NCBI GenBank assembly: GCA_018883635.1
Contig: JAHLFT010000018.1
Coordinates: 1-47,949 of the forward strand
Source: Candidatus Lactobacillus pullistercoris
Lineage (GTDB): Bacteria; Bacillota; Bacilli; Lactobacillales; Lactobacillaceae
DNA length: 47,949 bases
Direction of reading: 5' to 3'
Positions 10,155 through 20,861 of this stretch are shown one piece after another. A model generated the notes under the pieces. That model was not told the origin of the DNA, searched no databases, and saw nothing but the letters and a program-made list of their open reading frames with translations. The first letter of the stretch is position 1. Every line of letters begins with the position of its first letter. The translations under genes were made by a program, and so were the position numbers.

Positions 10155-10994
10155 ATGGCAAAAATTCAATGGTATCCAGGGCATATGAACAAAGCCCGTA
10201 ATCAATTAGAAGACAAATTAAATTTAATTGATGTATTTGTTGAAGTCCTTGATGCGCGTATCCCAGAATCGTCTCGTAATCCGATGATTGAGGACCTAGT
10301 TGGTAATAAACCACACGTAATTATTCTAAATAAGGCGGATTTAGCTGATCCCGTAATGACAAAATTGTGGCAAAAAAAGTTGCAAAAACCTGGAAAATTT
10401 GTCATGGCAATTGATTCTTTACATAACACGAATATGAATGTATTAATTAACATGATTAAAAAAGCTGCCACGGCTAAAATTAAGAAGTTAGAGGCTAAGG
10501 GTGCAGCGCATCCAACTATTAGAATTGTTTTAGCAGGTGTGCCAAATTGTGGTAAGTCAACTATTATTAATCGTTTAGTCGGGAAGAATGTTGCCGCTGT
10601 AGGTAATAAACCTGGAGTTACTAAAGGTCAGTCATGGTTGAAGACAAAGGTAAATATTCAAATTTTAGATACACCTGGAATTTTATGGCCTAAATTTGAA
10701 GACCAAGAAGTTGGCTTTAAGTTAGCAGCTTTTGGAGCAATCAAAGATACTATTTTTCATGCCGATGACGTTGCACTTTTTGTTTTAAAGAATTTACGGA
10801 AATATTATCTAAATGATTTGGTCAAATTTGCGCGTTGTCCTAAGGAAAAAATTGATAATATTTCTGATCCAGATCTTTTATTAGCGATGACGCAAGTTTA
10901 TGGTATGAGAGATGATTATGATCGTTTTAGTCTTTACATGCTTCAGCGTTTACGTAAAGGAAAGATTGGAAGGATTACTTTAGATAGACTATGA
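10155..10994 (+). CDS. rbgA: Ribosome biogenesis GTPase RbgA (YlqF)
   Basis: Circularly permuted GTPase needed for late 50S subunit assembly. The permutation is visible: NKAD (G4) at residues 59-62 comes before the P-loop GVPNCGKST (128-136) and DTPG (172-175). The family N-terminus WYPGHMNKA is intact. The 279-residue length fits. I start at ATG 10155, with GGAGGA at 10142-10147. The in-frame ATG at 10140 overlaps the ribosome binding site. The stop codon overlaps the rnhB start by 4 nt (ATGA), the conserved rbgA-rnhB pair of Firmicutes. Confidence 0.96.
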   Translation: MAKIQWYPGHMNKARNQLEDKLNLIDVFVEVLDARIPESSRNPMIEDLVGNKPHVIILNKADLADPVMTKLWQKKLQKPGKFVMAIDSLHNTNMNVLINMIKKAATAKIKKLEAKGAAHPTIRIVLAGVPNCGKSTIINRLVGKNVAAVGNKPGVTKGQSWLKTKVNIQILDTPGILWPKFEDQEVGFKLAAFGAIKDTIFHADDVALFVLKNLRKYYLNDLVKFARCPKEKIDNISDPDLLLAMTQVYGMRDDYDRFSLYMLQRLRKGKIGRITLDRL

Positions 10995-11746
10995 AGATAA
11001 AAGAAATTAAAGAGTTATTAGTTCAAGACCATATAGATTCAGATCTTTTAAAGGAATTAAAACTAGATGAACGTGCTGGTGTGAAAAAACTTTTGGCAAG
11101 TTATGAACGCAAGCAAGAAAAATTAGCAAAGAAAAAAGCTGAATTTTTGAACCGTTTTACCTATGAAAAAAGATATTGGAAAGACAAGGTGATAGTTGCA
11201 GGAATAGATGAAGTAGGTCGTGGCCCGCTAGCTGGACCTGTAGTGACAGCTGCAGTTATTCTTGACAATGATTTTGATTTAATAGATGTTAATGACTCTA
11301 AAAAATTAAGTCCTGAACGACGACTTGAACTATATCCAGAAATTCTGAAGCAAGCGGTTAGTGTAGGTATTGGTGTAAAAAATGCAGATGTAATCGATCA
11401 AATTAATATTTATGAGGCGGATCGATTAGCGATGGCCGACGCGGTTAAGAATTTACATTTAAAACCTGATTTACTACTGGTAGATGCAATGGACATTCCA
11501 ATTGATATTACACAAATTAAATTAATTAAAGGGGATGCCAAGTCAAATTCAATCGCTGCTGCTTCGATTGTAGCTAAAGTGTTCAGAGATAAGTTAATGG
11601 ATGATTATGCTAAAGTTTATCCGCAATATGATTTTCCACATAATGCAGGATATGGTACTGCCAAACACATTGCTGCTTTAAAAAAATATGGTCCGACACC
11701 AATTCATCGTAAAACTTTTGCTCCTGTCAGTGATTTTTTTAACTGA
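10991..11746 (+). CDS. rnhB: Ribonuclease HII
   Basis: Cleaves RNA in RNA:DNA hybrids and at misincorporated ribonucleotides. The catalytic domain starts with [14 protein letters not shown] at residues 71-84 (D73, E74). LLVDAMD and the [17 protein letters not shown] block follow, with the C-terminal HNAGYGT segment. The N-terminal about 65 residues form the lysine-rich extension found in Firmicute RNase HII. The 251-residue length is normal. It overlaps rbgA by 4 nt and is translationally coupled to it. Confidence 0.96.
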   Translation: MKIKEIKELLVQDHIDSDLLKELKLDERAGVKKLLASYERKQEKLAKKKAEFLNRFTYEKRYWKDKVIVAGIDEVGRGPLAGPVVTAAVILDNDFDLIDVNDSKKLSPERRLELYPEILKQAVSVGIGVKNADVIDQINIYEADRLAMADAVKNLHLKPDLLLVDAMDIPIDITQIKLIKGDAKSNSIAAASIVAKVFRDKLMDDYAKVYPQYDFPHNAGYGTAKHIAALKKYGPTPIHRKTFAPVSDFFN

Positions 11747-11819
11747 TTTATAAAAATTTTGACTTTTTTGTTAAAAATACTCTCTTTTTGCGTAATTAAT
11801 ATTGGAGGGTATTTATTTA

Positions 11820-12671
11820 ATGAATAAGACAGAATTTTTATTAAGATTAAAATTGCAAAAGGGCGTTGGTTATGTAAAAATGTTACAAATTGCTACGCAG
11901 TTGGATGCAGAAGAAATTGATTTAATTCAGTTAAATGCGCTTGATTTACCATTGGCCTTGCGGGAAATTTGTTTAAAAGCTTATCGCGATGAACAAGCCG
12001 AAATCATTATTGAAAGAATTAAACAACAAAGTGAGATTATCAGCTTTTTTGATGATTCATATCCAGAAAAATTACGCCAAATTTACCAGCCGCCTTTGAT
12101 TCTTTTTGCTCGTGGTGATTTATCGCTTTTAAAGAAGCCAATTATGACAATTGTTGGTGCCAGAGCAGCAACTAATTACAGTCAGGAAATTATTCAAAAA
12201 TTAGTCCCGAGCTTAGTTAAACAAAAATACATTATTGCCAGTGGCCTAGCTAAAGGTGTCGATGCGATGGCTCATCATGCTACTTTAAATAATAATGGTA
12301 AAACAATTGCTGTAATTGGAAATGGATTAAATCATTTTTATCCGATGCAGAATCATTTTTTACAAGAGCAGATAATTGATCAGGGGTTAATTATTAGTGA
12401 GTATTTACCTGATACACCTCCGCGTCCATATAGGTTTCCGCAACGTAATAGGATAATATCTGGTATTAGTGAAGGTGTAATCGTAACGGAAGCAAAAGAA
12501 AAATCAGGTTCATTAATTACAGCTAGTCTTGCTTTACAAGAAAATCGCGATGTTTATGCGGTTCCAGGGCCGATTACGAGTAGTCTTTCTAAAGGACCTA
12601 ATCAGCTAATTGAAGCTGGTGCGACTCCAATTGTTGATTTTGAATTTAAAAAAGAAAGATTTGACAATTAA
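11820..12671 (+). CDS. dprA: DNA processing protein DprA (Smf)
   Basis: Binds incoming single-stranded DNA during transformation and loads RecA. It has a helical N-terminal region and a Rossmann-like domain with IVGARAAT, SGLAKGVDAMAHHA and IGNGLNHFYP, followed by RNRIISG and EKSGSLITASLA. The 283-residue length is normal for lactobacilli. I start at ATG 11820 after GGAGGG (11804-11809). A TTG six codons upstream is in frame but overlaps that ribosome binding site. It lies between rnhB and topA, as in many Firmicutes. No other competence gene is in the window, so it does not show that the strain is transformable. Confidence 0.95.
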   Translation: MNKTEFLLRLKLQKGVGYVKMLQIATQLDAEEIDLIQLNALDLPLALREICLKAYRDEQAEIIIERIKQQSEIISFFDDSYPEKLRQIYQPPLILFARGDLSLLKKPIMTIVGARAATNYSQEIIQKLVPSLVKQKYIIASGLAKGVDAMAHHATLNNNGKTIAVIGNGLNHFYPMQNHFLQEQIIDQGLIISEYLPDTPPRPYRFPQRNRIISGISEGVIVTEAKEKSGSLITASLALQENRDVYAVPGPITSSLSKGPNQLIEAGATPIVDFEFKKERFDN

Positions 12672-12735
12672 GAGTCTAATATCTTATTCTCTGATTAGTA
12701 TTTAATTTTATAAAAAATTTTGAAGGAGGCATTCA

Positions 12736-14853
12736 ATGCCTACTAAAACAAAAACTAGGAAAAGAAAAAGTAAAATCAAAAAGAATTTAGTTATAGTGGA
12801 GTCTCCTGCTAAAGCTAAAACAATTGAAAAATATTTAGGTCGTAATTATCACGTAATTGCTTCTAAAGGTCATATTCGTGATTTGCCGAAATCACAAATG
12901 GGAATAGATTTTGATAATAATTATAAGCCAAAATATATTTCTATTCGTGGTAAAGGCGAAACCATAAAGGAATTAAAGAAAGAAGCAAAAAAAGCTAAAA
13001 ATGTTTATCTTGCTTCAGACCCGGATCGTGAAGGAGAAGCAATTGCTTGGCACGTCGCCCATGCTTTAAACTTAGATGAAAAGCAGAAGAATCGTGTTAC
13101 TTTTAATGAAGTAACCAAAGATGCTGTTAAAGAAAGTTTTAAAAATCCGCGTACTATTGATATGGATACGGTAGATGCACAGCAAGCAAGACGTGTCTTA
13201 GATAGAATTGTTGGTTATTCACTCTCGCCAATACTTTGGGCAAAAGTTAAGAAAGGTTTGTCAGCAGGTCGTGTTCAATCAGTAGCCTTAAAATTAGTAA
13301 TTGATCGTGAAAAAGAGATCAAAAACTTCAAACCAAAAGAATATTGGTCCATTGATGCGGAATTTGAGAAAGGTAAGCAAAAATTCAAATCAAGCTTTTA
13401 TGGGGTAAATTCTAAGAAAAAAGAATTACCTAACATTGATGCGGTAAAAGAAATTTTAGCTAAAATTGATAAGAAGAAAGCCTTTACTGTTGAAAAAGTC
13501 GTAACTCGGCAAAGACGTAGACAACCTGCAGCTCCATTTACGACTTCTACAATGCAACAAGAAGCTAACAAACGCTTAGGTTACCGTACTAGAAGAACAA
13601 TGAGCATTGCTCAGCAATTATATGAAGGTATTAGTCTTGGAAAACAAGGGACAGTTGGTTTAATTACTTATATGAGAACGGATTCCAAGCGAACATCTCC
13701 TGTTGCTCAACAAGAAGCTTCAAAGTTTTTGCATGAAAAATATGGTGCTAGTTATGCAGCTAAGAGCCAAAGGCATTTTAAAAACCAAGAAGATGCTCAA
13801 GATGCCCATGAAGCTATTAGACCGACAAGTGTTTATCGGACGCCTGAATCACTGAAAAAAGTTTTGACAACGGAACAATATCGTTTGTATAAGTTGATTT
13901 GGTCAAGATTTTTAGCTAGTGAAATGACACCGGCTGTTTATGATACTGTTAGAGCCGATATCAGACAAAATGGAGTAATTTTTAGAACAACTGGATCAAA
14001 GCTTAAGTTCGCCGGTTTTACTAAGGTTTATGATAATCAACAAGAAAAGAATATCGATCTTCCAGAATTAAATGAAGGCGATAAAGTGAAGATGATTAAA
14101 TCTGACAATAAGCAGCACTTTACTTTACCACCAGCTCGTTACACAGAAGCTAGCCTAGTTAGAGCACTTGAAGAAAATGGTGTTGGGCGTCCATCTACCT
14201 ATGCGCCAACTATTGATACTATTCAACGACGTTATTATGTTAAATTAGAAGGTCGATCAATAGTTCCAACTGAATTAGGAGAAATTGTTGATGGTTTAAT
14301 TGAAGAATTTTTCCCTGACATTACAGACGTGGACTATACAGCTCGGCTTGAAAGTGATTTGGATAGCGTTGAAGATGGTCATAAAGACTGGGTAAAAGTG
14401 ATCGATGAATATTATCATCCCTTTAAGAAGGAATTGGATAAAGCAGATAGCCAAATTGAAAAAGTCCAGATCAAGGATGAGCCAGCAGGCTTTAATTGTG
14501 ACATTTGCGGAGCTCCAATGGTAATTAAAATGGGAAGATATGGTAAATTCTATGCTTGTTCACGCTTCCCAGATTGTCGTAATACTAAGCCAATCGTTAA
14601 AAAGATTGGTGTAACTTGTCCTAAATGTGGTAAAGGCGACGTTGTCGAGAAGAAATCTAAAAGAAATCGTAAGTTTTATGGTTGTTCACGTTATCCTGAA
14701 TGTGATTTTGTTTCTTGGGATCAACCTATTGGACGTAATTGTCCAAATGATGGTCACTTCTTAGTTCAAAAGAAATCAAAGAAAGGTTTAACTGTACTTT
14801 GTCCGAACAGTGATTATCGCGAAGATCCAACTGAAGATAATACAGATAAATAA
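12736..14853 (+). CDS. topA: DNA topoisomerase I
   Basis: Type IA topoisomerase that relaxes negative supercoils. A basic N-terminal leader precedes the Toprim domain ([15 protein letters not shown] at 21-35, DPDRE at 95-99). The catalytic tyrosine is Y312 in [10 protein letters not shown]. The C-terminus carries two CxxC zinc ribbons (CDICGAP...CSRFPDC and CPKCGKG...CSRYPEC). A third copy (NCPNDGHF...LCPNSDY) keeps only one Cys on each side and is unlikely to bind zinc. The length is 705. The ribosome binding site is GAAGGAGG at 12721-12728. It is a standard member of the dprA-topA-trmFO-xerC-hslVU cluster. Confidence 0.97.
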   Translation: MPTKTKTRKRKSKIKKNLVIVESPAKAKTIEKYLGRNYHVIASKGHIRDLPKSQMGIDFDNNYKPKYISIRGKGETIKELKKEAKKAKNVYLASDPDREGEAIAWHVAHALNLDEKQKNRVTFNEVTKDAVKESFKNPRTIDMDTVDAQQARRVLDRIVGYSLSPILWAKVKKGLSAGRVQSVALKLVIDREKEIKNFKPKEYWSIDAEFEKGKQKFKSSFYGVNSKKKELPNIDAVKEILAKIDKKKAFTVEKVVTRQRRRQPAAPFTTSTMQQEANKRLGYRTRRTMSIAQQLYEGISLGKQGTVGLITYMRTDSKRTSPVAQQEASKFLHEKYGASYAAKSQRHFKNQEDAQDAHEAIRPTSVYRTPESLKKVLTTEQYRLYKLIWSRFLASEMTPAVYDTVRADIRQNGVIFRTTGSKLKFAGFTKVYDNQQEKNIDLPELNEGDKVKMIKSDNKQHFTLPPARYTEASLVRALEENGVGRPSTYAPTIDTIQRRYYVKLEGRSIVPTELGEIVDGLIEEFFPDITDVDYTARLESDLDSVEDGHKDWVKVIDEYYHPFKKELDKADSQIEKVQIKDEPAGFNCDICGAPMVIKMGRYGKFYACSRFPDCRNTKPIVKKIGVTCPKCGKGDVVEKKSKRNRKFYGCSRYPECDFVSWDQPIGRNCPNDGHFLVQKKSKKGLTVLCPNSDYREDPTEDNTDK

Positions 14854-14871
14854 TTTAATAAATTTAAGTTA

Positions 14872-14908
14872 ATATCATCAAACTTTTTAGGGTTTGATGA
14901 TATATTTA
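14872..14908 (+). terminator. Possible terminator after topA
   Basis: Perfect 12-bp inverted repeat (14872-14883 and 14892-14903) with an AT-rich tail (ATTTATAT). The U-run is imperfect, so termination may be partial and trmFO may receive some readthrough. Confidence 0.6.
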
Positions 14909-14943
14909 TATAAGAAAACTTTTTTAGAAAAAGAGATGATTTA

Positions 14944-16263
14944 ATGCCTGAAAAAATAAGAGTAATTGGTGGAGGCCTTGCTGGTAGTGAAGCTGCTTGG
15001 CAAATTGCTAAAAGAGGATTTACAGTTGATTTGTATGAAATGCGGCCTAAAAAATTAACTCCCGCTCATGAAACTGGAGAATTTGCGGAATTAGTATGTA
15101 CTAATTCGATGCGCTCTAATCAGTTATCTAACGCAGTTGGGTTGTTAAAAGAAGAAATGAGAAACTTAGATTCTCTAATTATGGAAGCTGCAGATAAGAC
15201 ACAAGTTCCTGCAGGTGGTGCTTTAGCAGTTGATCGTGATAGTTTTAGTGCTTATGTCACTGAAAAATTACGCGGTATGGACAATATTACCGTTCATGAC
15301 GAAGAGATCACAGAAATACCTAAAGATGGCATCAATATCATTGCAACAGGTCCATTAACTAGTGATAAGTTAGCTGAACAAATTCAAAAATTTTCAGGTA
15401 TAAATAGTTTGCATTTCTTTGATGCAGCAGCTCCAATTGTTGCAGCAGATTCAATTAATATGGATATTGTCTATAAGAAGTCACGCTATGATCGTGGAGA
15501 AGCAGCATACTTAAACTGTCCGATGAATAAAGAGCAGTATCTGAAATTTACTAGTGAATTAATAAAAGCTGAAACTGCAGAATTACATGGCTTTGAAAAA
15601 GATAATGTTTTTGAGGGATGCATGCCAATTGAAGTAATGGCTGCCAGAGGCGCAAAAACAATGTTATTTGGACCGCTTAAACCGGTAGGCTTGGAAGATC
15701 CACATACGGGTAAATTACCATATGCGGTAATCCAGTTGAGACAAGACAATGCTGCTGCTTCGATGTACAATATCGTTGGTTTCCAAACTCATCTTAAGTA
15801 TGGTGAACAAAAACGTGTCTTTTCGATGATTCCAGGATTAGAAAATGCTAGATTTGTTCGGTATGGTAAGATGCATAGAAATACATATATGGCTTCGCCT
15901 GAAGTTTTAACCGCTAGTTATGAAGCAAAGGCACAAAAAGGATTATTCTTTGCTGGTCAAATGACTGGTGTTGAAGGATATGTAGAAAGTGCTGGATCCG
16001 GATTGGTTGCAGGAATAAATGTCGCTAGAGAAGCTGCAGGTAAGGAATCAGTGGCTTTCCCTAAAGATACAGCATTAGGTTCGATGGCTAATTATGTTAC
16101 GACAACTAATGCTAAGCATTTTCAACCTATGAATGCCAGCTTTGCCTTATTACCAGCTCTTGAAGGTAAGAAAATCAGAAATAAAAAAGAACGACATGTA
16201 AAAATTAGTGAACGTGGATTAGCTAGTTTGGAAGATTTTAAAAAAGATGTACTCTCTAAATGA
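14944..16263 (+). CDS. trmFO: tRNA (uracil-54-C5)-methyltransferase, folate/FAD-dependent
   Basis: Makes ribothymidine at position 54 of tRNAs, using methylene-tetrahydrofolate and FAD. The N-terminal dinucleotide fold is [12 protein letters not shown] at residues 7-18. The cysteines used in catalysis appear in [11 protein letters not shown] (C52) and [10 protein letters not shown] (near 225). The C-terminal [16 protein letters not shown] is typical. The 439-residue length is normal. It overlaps xerC by 4 nt, starting a tightly packed xerC-hslV-hslU set. Older annotations call it gid. Confidence 0.97.
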   Translation: MPEKIRVIGGGLAGSEAAWQIAKRGFTVDLYEMRPKKLTPAHETGEFAELVCTNSMRSNQLSNAVGLLKEEMRNLDSLIMEAADKTQVPAGGALAVDRDSFSAYVTEKLRGMDNITVHDEEITEIPKDGINIIATGPLTSDKLAEQIQKFSGINSLHFFDAAAPIVAADSINMDIVYKKSRYDRGEAAYLNCPMNKEQYLKFTSELIKAETAELHGFEKDNVFEGCMPIEVMAARGAKTMLFGPLKPVGLEDPHTGKLPYAVIQLRQDNAAASMYNIVGFQTHLKYGEQKRVFSMIPGLENARFVRYGKMHRNTYMASPEVLTASYEAKAQKGLFFAGQMTGVEGYVESAGSGLVAGINVAREAAGKESVAFPKDTALGSMANYVTTTNAKHFQPMNASFALLPALEGKKIRNKKERHVKISERGLASLEDFKKDVLSK

Positions 16264-17186
16264 AACGAGAACAAAGTGAATTAGATTTATTTATTTCTTA
16301 TTTGAAAAACGAACGACAATATAGCGCAAAAACTATTAAAGCTTATCAAACCGATTTGCTTGAGGCAGAATTGTTTTGGCAAGAGAATGGTGGTTTTCCC
16401 GGTTTTAAAAAAATTGAGTCAAGAGATATTGAGGTTTATCTTCAATCACTGACTGAAAAGAATTTTTCAAGTTCTTCACAAATGAGAAAAATATCTAGTT
16501 TAAGATCTTTTTACCGTTTTTTAAAAAAGCGAAAAATTATCAAAATTAATCCAACACAAACCATAGTTTTACATAAAAAGGCAAAACTATTACCACAATT
16601 TTTTTACCAGTCAGAAATAGAAAAGGTCATTACATCACTGCAGAATGGTTCTTCGCTTTTAGAAAAAAGAAACCTAGCATTGTTTGAATTGTTTTATACA
16701 ACAGGGATGCGTGTAAGTGAAGTAAGTAATCTTAAAATTTCACAAATTGATTTTGATTTAAACTCTATTTTGGTCCATGGTAAAGGAAATAAAGACAGGT
16801 ATGTCGTTTTTGATCAAAAGACTAAATCCGCATTAAAAACATATTTAAATGAAGTACGTAATACCCTGATTAAGGGTGATAATAATAATTATGTATTTTT
16901 AAATAGTCGCGGAGGAAAGCTAACTACACGCGGAATTCAATATATTATGCAGACTGTTTTTAATAAAGCTGGAATTAGTGGGAAAGTCCACCCACATGAA
17001 TTGCGTCATTCTTTTGCTACGGCAATGCTAAATAATGGTTCTGATTTAAGAACTGTTCAAGAATTACTGGGACACGAGAATTTATCTTCAACGCAAATTT
17101 ATACACATGTAACGATGGCTCATATTCAGTCAGAATATGAAAAATTTTTCCCAAAAAATTTAGAAAAGGATGATCAGACAAAATGA
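16260..17186 (+). CDS. xerC: Tyrosine recombinase XerC
   Basis: Site-specific recombinase acting at dif to resolve chromosome dimers. All six catalytic residues are visible: R151 (TTGMRVSEV), K175 (HGKGNKDR), H246 and R249 (HELRH), H272 ([10 protein letters not shown]) and the nucleophile Y281 (IYTHV). The N-terminal SAM-like core-binding domain covers about 1-100. The 308-residue length is normal. It sits directly before hslV (codV-codW order, as in B. subtilis), overlapping trmFO and hslV by 4 nt each. A plausible dif target lies at 29612-29639 in this window. Its expected partner XerD is not in the window. Confidence 0.94.
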   Translation: MKREQSELDLFISYLKNERQYSAKTIKAYQTDLLEAELFWQENGGFPGFKKIESRDIEVYLQSLTEKNFSSSSQMRKISSLRSFYRFLKKRKIIKINPTQTIVLHKKAKLLPQFFYQSEIEKVITSLQNGSSLLEKRNLALFELFYTTGMRVSEVSNLKISQIDFDLNSILVHGKGNKDRYVVFDQKTKSALKTYLNEVRNTLIKGDNNNYVFLNSRGGKLTTRGIQYIMQTVFNKAGISGKVHPHELRHSFATAMLNNGSDLRTVQELLGHENLSSTQIYTHVTMAHIQSEYEKFFPKNLEKDDQTK

Positions 17187-17707
17187 CAACGATATGTTCT
17201 GTAAAGTTTAATGGAAAAACTGCAATAGCAGGTGATGGTCAAGTTACCTTAGGTGAAAAATTTATTGCAAAGGCTAGTGCTAAAAAAATTAGAAGAATTT
17301 ATCATGATCGTGTAATCATTGGCTTTGCTGGTGGTGTAGCGGATGCAGTTAGTTTGCAAGAAATGCTTGAAGGTAAACTTGAAACTTTTAGTGGTGATCT
17401 AAGAAGAGCTGCAGTGGAAATGGCACAATCGTGGCGTAAAGATCCAACTTTGCAAAAATTAAATGCGATGTTAATTGCCTTTAATGAAAAAGACCTTCTA
17501 TTGATATCTGGTAATGGTGAAGTTCTAGAGCCAGATGAAAATGTTGTTGCAATTGGATCTGGTGGTAATTTTGCTCAAGCTGCTGCAATTGCGATGACTA
17601 GACACTCGGATGATATGGATGCTAGTCAGATTGCTCATGAGGCTGTAAAAATCGCCTCTACAATTGATGTTTATACAGATGATCAAATAACCACTGATGA
17701 ATTATAG
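17183..17707 (+). CDS. hslV: ATP-dependent protease subunit HslV
   Basis: Peptidase subunit of the two-part HslVU (ClpQY) protease. After removal of Met, the N-terminal residue is Thr (MTTICSV), the usual nucleophile, unlike B. subtilis ClpQ, which uses Ser. The family blocks IAGDGQVTLG, GFAGGVADA and AIGSGGNFAQAAA are intact. The length of 174 is normal. It overlaps xerC by 4 nt, and hslU follows 11 nt downstream with GGAGAG as its ribosome binding site. Confidence 0.96.
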   Translation: MTTICSVKFNGKTAIAGDGQVTLGEKFIAKASAKKIRRIYHDRVIIGFAGGVADAVSLQEMLEGKLETFSGDLRRAAVEMAQSWRKDPTLQKLNAMLIAFNEKDLLLISGNGEVLEPDENVVAIGSGGNFAQAAAIAMTRHSDDMDASQIAHEAVKIASTIDVYTDDQITTDEL

Positions 17708-17718
17708 GAGAGTTAAGA

Positions 17719-19113
17719 ATGACAATTAAAACTCCAAAAAAGATAGTAAATATTCTAGATGATTATATTATAGGGCAAGATGAAGCTAAAAAATCTGTTT
17801 CAATTGCTTTATATAATCGTTATCGCCGGATGAAATTATCAAAAGAAATGCAAAAAGAGATTACACCAAAAAACTTGCTGATGGCAGGACCAACTGGTGT
17901 AGGTAAAACTGAAATTGCTAGAAGATTAGCTGATATTGTTGAAGCACCATTTGTAAAAGTAGAAGCAACTAAATTTACAGAGGTTGGTTACGTTGGGCGT
18001 GATGTTGAATCAATGGTTAGAGATTTAGCAAATAAAGCCGTTCAAATGGAAGAAAAAGATCAGTTTGCTAAAATTCGACCTCAAGCGACAAAAGAAGCAA
18101 ACAAAATTTTAGTCAGATTGCTTGTTCCAGGTATTAAAGAAGATAATCGTGAAAGTCAATTACAAAATATGTTAGGCATGTTTAACTTAACTGGACAAGA
18201 TTTAGATGAAGATGAGCCTGAAGAAAAAGTAACTGATGAAATTCGAAATCAAAGAATGACAGTTGCTGAACAATTAAGTAAAGGTTTATTAGAAGATCGT
18301 GAAGTTACGATCAAGATTGAAGAGAAGCCTAAAGCAAGTCCGATGGGTGACATGATGGGGCAAATGGGAATGAGTATGAGCTCTATGATGTCTAATTTAA
18401 TACCAAAAAAGAAGGTTAAAAGAATCTTGCCTGTTAGAGAAGCTCGTGAACTTTTAATTCAAGAAGAATCTCGCAAGATGGTCGATTATGATACTTTATA
18501 TCAGAAGGCGATTGAACGTGCAGAAAATAATGGTATTATTTTTATCGATGAAGTTGATAAAGTGATTGCTGGAAATAAGAAAACTTCTGGTGAAGTATCT
18601 CGTGAAGGAGTTCAACGTGATATTTTACCAATTGTTGAAGGATCAACTGTTCAAACAAAATATGGTCCATTAAATACAGATCATATTTTATTCATTGCAG
18701 CAGGTGCTTTTGCCGAAGCAAAACCAAGTGATTTGATTCCTGAATTACAAGGTCGTTTTCCAATTAGAGTTCAATTGAATCCCTTAAGTAAAGATGATTT
18801 TGTCAAGATTTTAAAAGATCCAGAAAATTCTTTATTAAAGCAATATATTGCCTTATTGAAGGCAGATGGTATTAAGCTTATCTTTACAAAAGAAGCAGTT
18901 GATCGGATTGCTTCAATTGCGTTTGATGTAAATCAAGGAACTGATAATATCGGGGCCAGAAGATTAGCTACCATTTTAGAGAAATTATTAGAAGATGTCT
19001 TGTTTGAAGGCCCTGATATGGAGATGGGTGAAATTACGATTACTGAATCCTATGTAGAAGATAAGTTAAAAGATGTAATCATGAATAAGGATTTAACTAA
19101 ATTTATTCTCTAG
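17719..19113 (+). CDS. hslU: ATP-dependent protease ATPase subunit HslU
   Basis: AAA+ unfoldase that feeds substrates to HslV. The Walker A motif GPTGVGKT is at residues 57-64. The pore loop GYVGRDVE is at about 93-100, Walker B is IIFIDEVDKV near 272, and sensor II is GARRLATILE. The Met-rich insertion (GDMMGQMGMSMSSMMS) belongs to the intermediate I-domain, which is variable in this family. The length of 464 is normal. It is the last gene of the trmFO-xerC-hslV-hslU run; no clear terminator follows. Confidence 0.97.
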   Translation: MTIKTPKKIVNILDDYIIGQDEAKKSVSIALYNRYRRMKLSKEMQKEITPKNLLMAGPTGVGKTEIARRLADIVEAPFVKVEATKFTEVGYVGRDVESMVRDLANKAVQMEEKDQFAKIRPQATKEANKILVRLLVPGIKEDNRESQLQNMLGMFNLTGQDLDEDEPEEKVTDEIRNQRMTVAEQLSKGLLEDREVTIKIEEKPKASPMGDMMGQMGMSMSSMMSNLIPKKKVKRILPVREARELLIQEESRKMVDYDTLYQKAIERAENNGIIFIDEVDKVIAGNKKTSGEVSREGVQRDILPIVEGSTVQTKYGPLNTDHILFIAAGAFAEAKPSDLIPELQGRFPIRVQLNPLSKDDFVKILKDPENSLLKQYIALLKADGIKLIFTKEAVDRIASIAFDVNQGTDNIGARRLATILEKLLEDVLFEGPDMEMGEITITESYVEDKLKDVIMNKDLTKFIL

Positions 19114-19157
19114 TTTTAAACATTTTTTACATAAATTTATCCTGTAATTGTCCTGTA

Positions 19158-19166
19158 TGATACAAT
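19158..19166 (+). promoter_or_regulatory. Extended -10 promoter before aldose-epimerase-like gene
   Basis: TGATACAAT, an extended -10 (TGn plus TACAAT at 19161-19166), about 55 nt upstream of the start codon. No convincing -35 is visible. Confidence 0.5.
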
Positions 19167-19221
19167 TATCACAAAGGGTCATCTTTATTATTTTAGTATT
19201 CAGATGGATAAGGGTAATAAA

Positions 19222-20109
19222 ATGAATTATACAATTAAAAATAATATGCTAGAGGTCAAGATATCTAGTAAAGGTGCAGAAATCCAAAGTGTTAAAGGAA
19301 GGCATAGCGGCTATGAGTATATCTGGCAAGCCGATCCTAAGATATGGAATAGACATGCACCCGTGCTTTTTCCAATCGTTGGTCGACTAAAAGACGATGA
19401 GTATACCTATCAAGGTAAAAAGTATCATATGACACAGCATGGTTTTGCTCGTGATCGTGAATTTGAAGTTGAAAATCAATCGGAAGAAAGTATTACTTTT
19501 TTGCTCAAAGATGACGAACAAACACATGAAATTTATCCATTTAACTTTGAATTGCGAGTAAATTACAATTTAATGAATAATTTACTTGAAGAAAATTTCA
19601 CGGTCACTAATAAAACTAATGGCGAAATGATTTTTGGTATTGGCGGTCATCCCGGCTTTAATTTACCAGTGAATGAAAATATTTCTAAGCAGGATTATTA
19701 TTTTACTACCCAGCCTTCAGAAGCACGTGTTAAGATTCCTTTAACTGATAGTTTCTTAGATTGGGAAAATCGTTCTTTAGCTTCTACTGATAGCTTAATT
19801 GGAATTAGTGATGAATTGTTCAAAAATGATGCTTTGATTTATCAGCTTCGTGGACATGATAATAAGATTTCACTCAGGACTGAGAAAAATAAGTTTCATA
19901 TTAATGTTTGGACGCGTAATGCACCATTTGTGGGTATCTGGTCTCAATATCCTAAGACTGCTAATTATGTCTGCATTGAGCCTTGGTGGGGGATTGCAGA
20001 TCGTAATGATACAAGTGGCAAACTTGAAGAAAAATATGGAATGAATCATCTTGCAAAGGGTAAAAGCTTTGATGCAGGATTTAGCATAACTTTTCATGGA
20101 AAAGATTAA
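19222..20109 (+). CDS. Aldose 1-epimerase family protein (LacX-like)
   Basis: Galactose-mutarotase-like protein of the aldose epimerase superfamily. It is closest in character to LacX/YeaD-type proteins, which are thought to act on free or phosphorylated hexoses. The 295 residues form a single beta-sandwich domain. Visible marks are the N-terminal KGAEIQSV, RHAPVLFPIVGRL, TQHGFARD and GIGGHPGFN (the likely catalytic His region). I start at ATG 19222 with AAGGG at 19209-19213; an ATG at 19204 lies upstream of that site. A terminator follows. The family is clear but the exact sugar is not. Confidence 0.88.
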   Translation: MNYTIKNNMLEVKISSKGAEIQSVKGRHSGYEYIWQADPKIWNRHAPVLFPIVGRLKDDEYTYQGKKYHMTQHGFARDREFEVENQSEESITFLLKDDEQTHEIYPFNFELRVNYNLMNNLLEENFTVTNKTNGEMIFGIGGHPGFNLPVNENISKQDYYFTTQPSEARVKIPLTDSFLDWENRSLASTDSLIGISDELFKNDALIYQLRGHDNKISLRTEKNKFHINVWTRNAPFVGIWSQYPKTANYVCIEPWWGIADRNDTSGKLEEKYGMNHLAKGKSFDAGFSITFHGKD

Positions 20110-20137
20110 AAAACTTGGCTAAGACCAAGTTTTTTTA
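20108..20137 (+). terminator. Terminator after aldose-epimerase-like gene
   Basis: Inverted repeat with an A-tract and ACTTGG at 20108-20118, paired with CCAAGT and a T-run at 20125-20136. It lies just ahead of the next gene's ribosome binding site. Confidence 0.85.
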
Positions 20138-20153
20138 CTTATTGGAGAAATTT

Positions 20154-20798
20154 ATGAAAGAAATAAATATTGGATATTTTAAGTATTTTGGTAATCAAGA
20201 AATAAATAAAATTAAGAAGAAGTTTGAAGAAGAAAACGCAGGCTATTTATTAAATCTACATGCTCTTTCCCATGATTATCTTTATCACGAATTAAATGAA
20301 AAGAAGATTTTATTAGCTCTAACAGATCCACGAGATGATGATCTAGCTAAGTATCAAGTTTATCCAGTTATTTCAGCTGGAATAATGGCTATTTTGCAAA
20401 AAGGTAATTTTATGAGTGGACAGCAAACAATTGAACTAAACGATTTATCCAAAATACCAGATATTTTAATTGCTAAAACTGATGATGAACAAAGTGAATT
20501 GCATTTTCATAAAGATATTTTGAAAATTAAAAGTCCATTTATTGCCGTAGAAAATGTGAATGAAGCTTCTTTAATGGCTGAATCAGGGTCAGGCTTTTTT
20601 ATTATGAATGAACTAACTGCAAATCTGTTAAAGAATAAAGATAAATTGCAGCAGCTTTTTCTTTTAAAGAATGGAAAACAATTAAGACAAGATTATGTTT
20701 TACTTCATCAAAAAGATGAACAGCAAAACCAAGTTTTACAAAAGCTGGTCACAATGATTAGCTCAGAGTTCAAGAAAATAATTTCTTGCGAACAATAG
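20154..20798 (+). CDS. Stand-alone LysR effector-binding-domain-like protein
   Basis: I do not recognise this as a named protein. The 214 residues read like the periplasmic-binding-type effector domain of LysR regulators: a first strand INIGYFKYFG, then KIKKKFEEENAGYLLNLHAL, a middle ALTDPRDDD...YPVISAGIMAIL lobe crossover, and a late ESGSGFFIMNEL. The helix-turn-helix that normally precedes such a domain is absent. Upstream is a terminator and an unrelated gene, so it is not a simple truncation in place. The start at ATG 20154 has GGAG at 20144-20147. The product may be a ligand-binding modulator or an evolutionary remnant. The LysR resemblance is by eye only. Confidence 0.6.
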   Translation: MKEINIGYFKYFGNQEINKIKKKFEEENAGYLLNLHALSHDYLYHELNEKKILLALTDPRDDDLAKYQVYPVISAGIMAILQKGNFMSGQQTIELNDLSKIPDILIAKTDDEQSELHFHKDILKIKSPFIAVENVNEASLMAESGSGFFIMNELTANLLKNKDKLQQLFLLKNGKQLRQDYVLLHQKDEQQNQVLQKLVTMISSEFKKIISCEQ

Positions 20799-20826
20799 TT
20801 CTGTTTATTATAATTAAAATATAACA

Positions 20827-20858
20827 AAACCAACAAGTTTAAACTTGTTGGTTTGTCT
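20827..20858. terminator. Bidirectional terminator before plsY end
   Basis: Perfect palindromic 14-bp arms (20827-20840 and 20841-20854) between two convergent genes. The tails are T-rich on both strands though interrupted. Confidence 0.75.
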
Positions 20859-20861
20859 TTA

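Noticed and set aside
16260-17186. xerC as a phage integrase
   Set aside because: Its fixed place between trmFO and hslV, its 308-residue length and a full catalytic set identify it as the housekeeping XerC.
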